Origin: Rachicladosporium sp. CCFEE 5018
Taxonomy: Eukaryota > Ascomycota > Dothideomycetes > Cladosporiales > Cladosporiaceae
Reading direction: 5' to 3'
NCBI GenBank assembly: GCA_002077045.2
Contig: KZ111160.1
Location: forward strand, 213,907-277,906
Length of the DNA stretch: 64,000 nucleotides
In this document: piece after piece, positions 62,611-64,000 of the stretch
Numbering within the stretch: the first letter of the stretch is position 1
Layout: each line of letters starts with the position of its first letter
Translations under genes and position numbers: made by a program
The notes under the pieces: generated by a model
Databases searched by the model: none
Told to the model about the DNA's origin: nothing
What the model saw: only the letters and a program-made list of their open reading frames with translations

Positions 62611-64000
62611 ATGTCTCGGTTTCTAATCCAAGAGCATTCGGTGCCGTCTTGCTACATTCGAGAGTATCCTCGAGCCCTCGCAGGCTCCCAAGAGGATGAG
62701 CCCTCAATTGCCGTGAAGCAATACACGCCGCTCGACAACCGTAGTCCTGGACGAAGAGACGTGACAATCATCGGCGCGCATGCAAACGGGTTCCCAAAGG
62801 TAGTAATGTAGCCTGCAAATGCCTTGTATTATGCTGACGCCCAGCATAGGAATTGTACGAGCCACTTTGGGACGAGCTTTATTCGCGACTCCAAGCGAAA
62901 GGCATTGCAATACGCAATATCTGGATCGCAGACGTCGCACATCAGGGCGTGAGTGGTGTGCTGAACGAGCACAAGCTCGGCAACGATCGTAAGCGCCACT
63001 GCATTCCAACCCACTAAACACAACTGACCATTACAACCCAGCATCATGGAATGACCATCCCCGTGACCTCTTCCTCCTCATCAACCACTTCCGCCACGAG
63101 ATCCGCCGCCCCATAATCGGAATCGGCCACAGCATGGGCGGCTGCCATCTCGTCAACCTCTCGCTCATGCACCCACGCCTTTTCACAACACTGATCCTCA
63201 TTGACCCTGTCATCCAAGGCCTCCCCAGTCGAAGTGGTAACTACGGTCCCGCGAAAGCTTCGACAGTCCGACGAGATCGCTGGCCGAGTCGCAAAGCCGC
63301 GGAGGCAGCCTTCAAGCGAAGCAAGTTTTATCAGACTTGGGATCCGAGGGTACTTGATTTGTGGGTGAAGTATGGCTTGAGGGAGCTACCGACACTCCTG
63401 CATTCTGATATCAAGGCTACGCCTGCGGTACTGCCAGCTATCAGCACAGATCCGAGTTCCGCTGCTATCACTACTGCTGAGACCGAGGTGACGCTTCTGA
63501 CGACGAAGCATCAGGAGGTGTTTACGTTCATGCGACCGAACTATCCTACTGCTGATTTTCCTATGCCTTCGGAAAAGCCGAATCCACTCACACATCCTGA
63601 TGTTGATCCGGCTGCTGGGCCGAATGATCCTTTCTACCGACCTGAACCGCTGGCTACGTTTCACAAGCTGCCTGCACTACGGCCGGGTGTGCAGTACATC
63701 TTTGGCGATCAGTCGTTTCTGTCAGCACCCATGCTGAAGGCAGATAAGATGGCTGCGACAGGCTCTGGAATTGGTGGCTCTGGTGGCGTCACAGCTGGTC
63801 GTGTGCGGGAGCACACTTTCAAGGGTATTGGTCACTTGATACCCATGGAGGTTGTCGGCGAGACAGCGGACGTGTGCACCGAATGGCTTGTGCCTGAGCT
63901 TACGCGGTGGAAGCAATTGGAGCAGCTGGAGAACGAGGCGTGGAGTCGAGTGCCGAGTGAGGAGAAGGGCAGGATGAACGAGGAGTTCCTGCGAGTCATG
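62611..64000 (+). CDS. Alpha/beta hydrolase of the Lpx1/MpaH/AKT2 group (peroxisomal type), C-terminus beyond window
   Basis: Three exons (62611-62799, 62850-62988, 63042 to edge; introns 50 and 53 nt). The start MSRFLIQEHSVPSCYIREYP matches the N-terminus of this fungal hydrolase group; Met codons further upstream in the frame (62473, 62530) look like leader sequence. Conserved blocks: GAHANGFPKELYEPLWDEL, IRNIWIADVAHQGVSGVLNE, LGNDPSWNDHPRDL and the nucleophile elbow IIGIGHSMGGCH; the acid and His are probably in YIFGDQSFLSAP and GIGHLIPMEV. Known members are serine hydrolases acting on acyl-CoA or ester substrates in peroxisomes, one of them in mycophenolic acid production. A PTS1 signal at the C-terminus cannot be checked because the gene leaves the window. 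No biosynthetic genes flank it, so a general lipid role is more likely. Confidence 0.82.

Noticed and set aside
62611..64000. Secondary-metabolite cluster membership for the AKT2/MpaH-like hydrolase
   Set aside because: Neighbours inside the window are housekeeping genes (SGT2, TMA20, TRP4); no synthase or tailoring enzymes are visible.

Overview
The window reads as nuclear DNA of a filamentous ascomycete (Pezizomycotina), most likely a Dothideomycete of the Mycosphaerellales type. The evidence is intron structure and gene content. Introns are mostly 49-60 nt, with GT-AG ends and clear CTAAC/CTGAC branch points. Genes lie on both strands with short intergenic gaps. Typical fungal families are present: an Ssk2-type MAPKKK, a CYP505 self-sufficient P450, a Zn2Cys6 regulator, a VARP/Vrl1-like VPS9-SNX-BAR protein, endopolyphosphatase, and small F-box-like proteins. 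No prokaryotic, viral, CRISPR or rRNA signal was seen, and no tRNA was recognised by eye.

Layout, 1-19 kb: the 5' part of an SSK2-like MAPKKK (-), the replication factor SLD3 (-), a tandem pair of F-box-like genes (+), an alkaline ceramidase (-) with a GC-AG intron, prefoldin subunit 1 (+), a secreted royal-jelly/yellow-like protein with a suspicious exon junction (+), a small nuclear-looking unknown (-), and a giant low-complexity Trp-Gly/Lys repeat protein (-). About 2 kb without a convincing gene follows.

Layout, 19-41 kb: the CYP505 P450-reductase fusion (-) divergent from endopolyphosphatase PPN1 (+), a Cys-rich unknown (+), a Zn2Cys6 regulator in five exons (-), a short-chain dehydrogenase (+) convergent with dihydroxyacetone kinase (-), a secreted endonuclease/exonuclease/phosphatase-fold protein (-), an alpha/beta hydrolase (+), a fragmented possibly decayed locus (-), and a HIT protein (-).

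Layout, 41-64 kb: the 1274-residue VPS9-ankyrin-PX-BAR protein (+), a truncated secreted phospholipase-A2-like protein (+), mitoribosomal uL10m (-) divergent from an ankyrin protein (+), a membrane-anchored unknown (+), an atypical SDR (-), a kelch-type membrane protein interrupted by an apparent one-base frameshift (-), TRP4 (-), TMA20/MCT-1 (-), SGT2 (+), and a peroxisomal-type alpha/beta hydrolase (+) running off the right edge.

Most of this is ordinary core gene content, and no operon-like or biosynthetic cluster is evident. The stretches that reward attention are the WG/Lys repeat protein, the intact VARP/Vrl1-like gene, three loci with apparent frame breaks (8.7 kb, 39.6 kb, 55.1 kb), the PLA2-like protein that has lost its catalytic His and its C-terminus, and the repeated GACACGTGCC boxes between ceramidase and prefoldin. 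Gene models were spliced by hand from consensus sites and reading-frame phase; no homology search was run.
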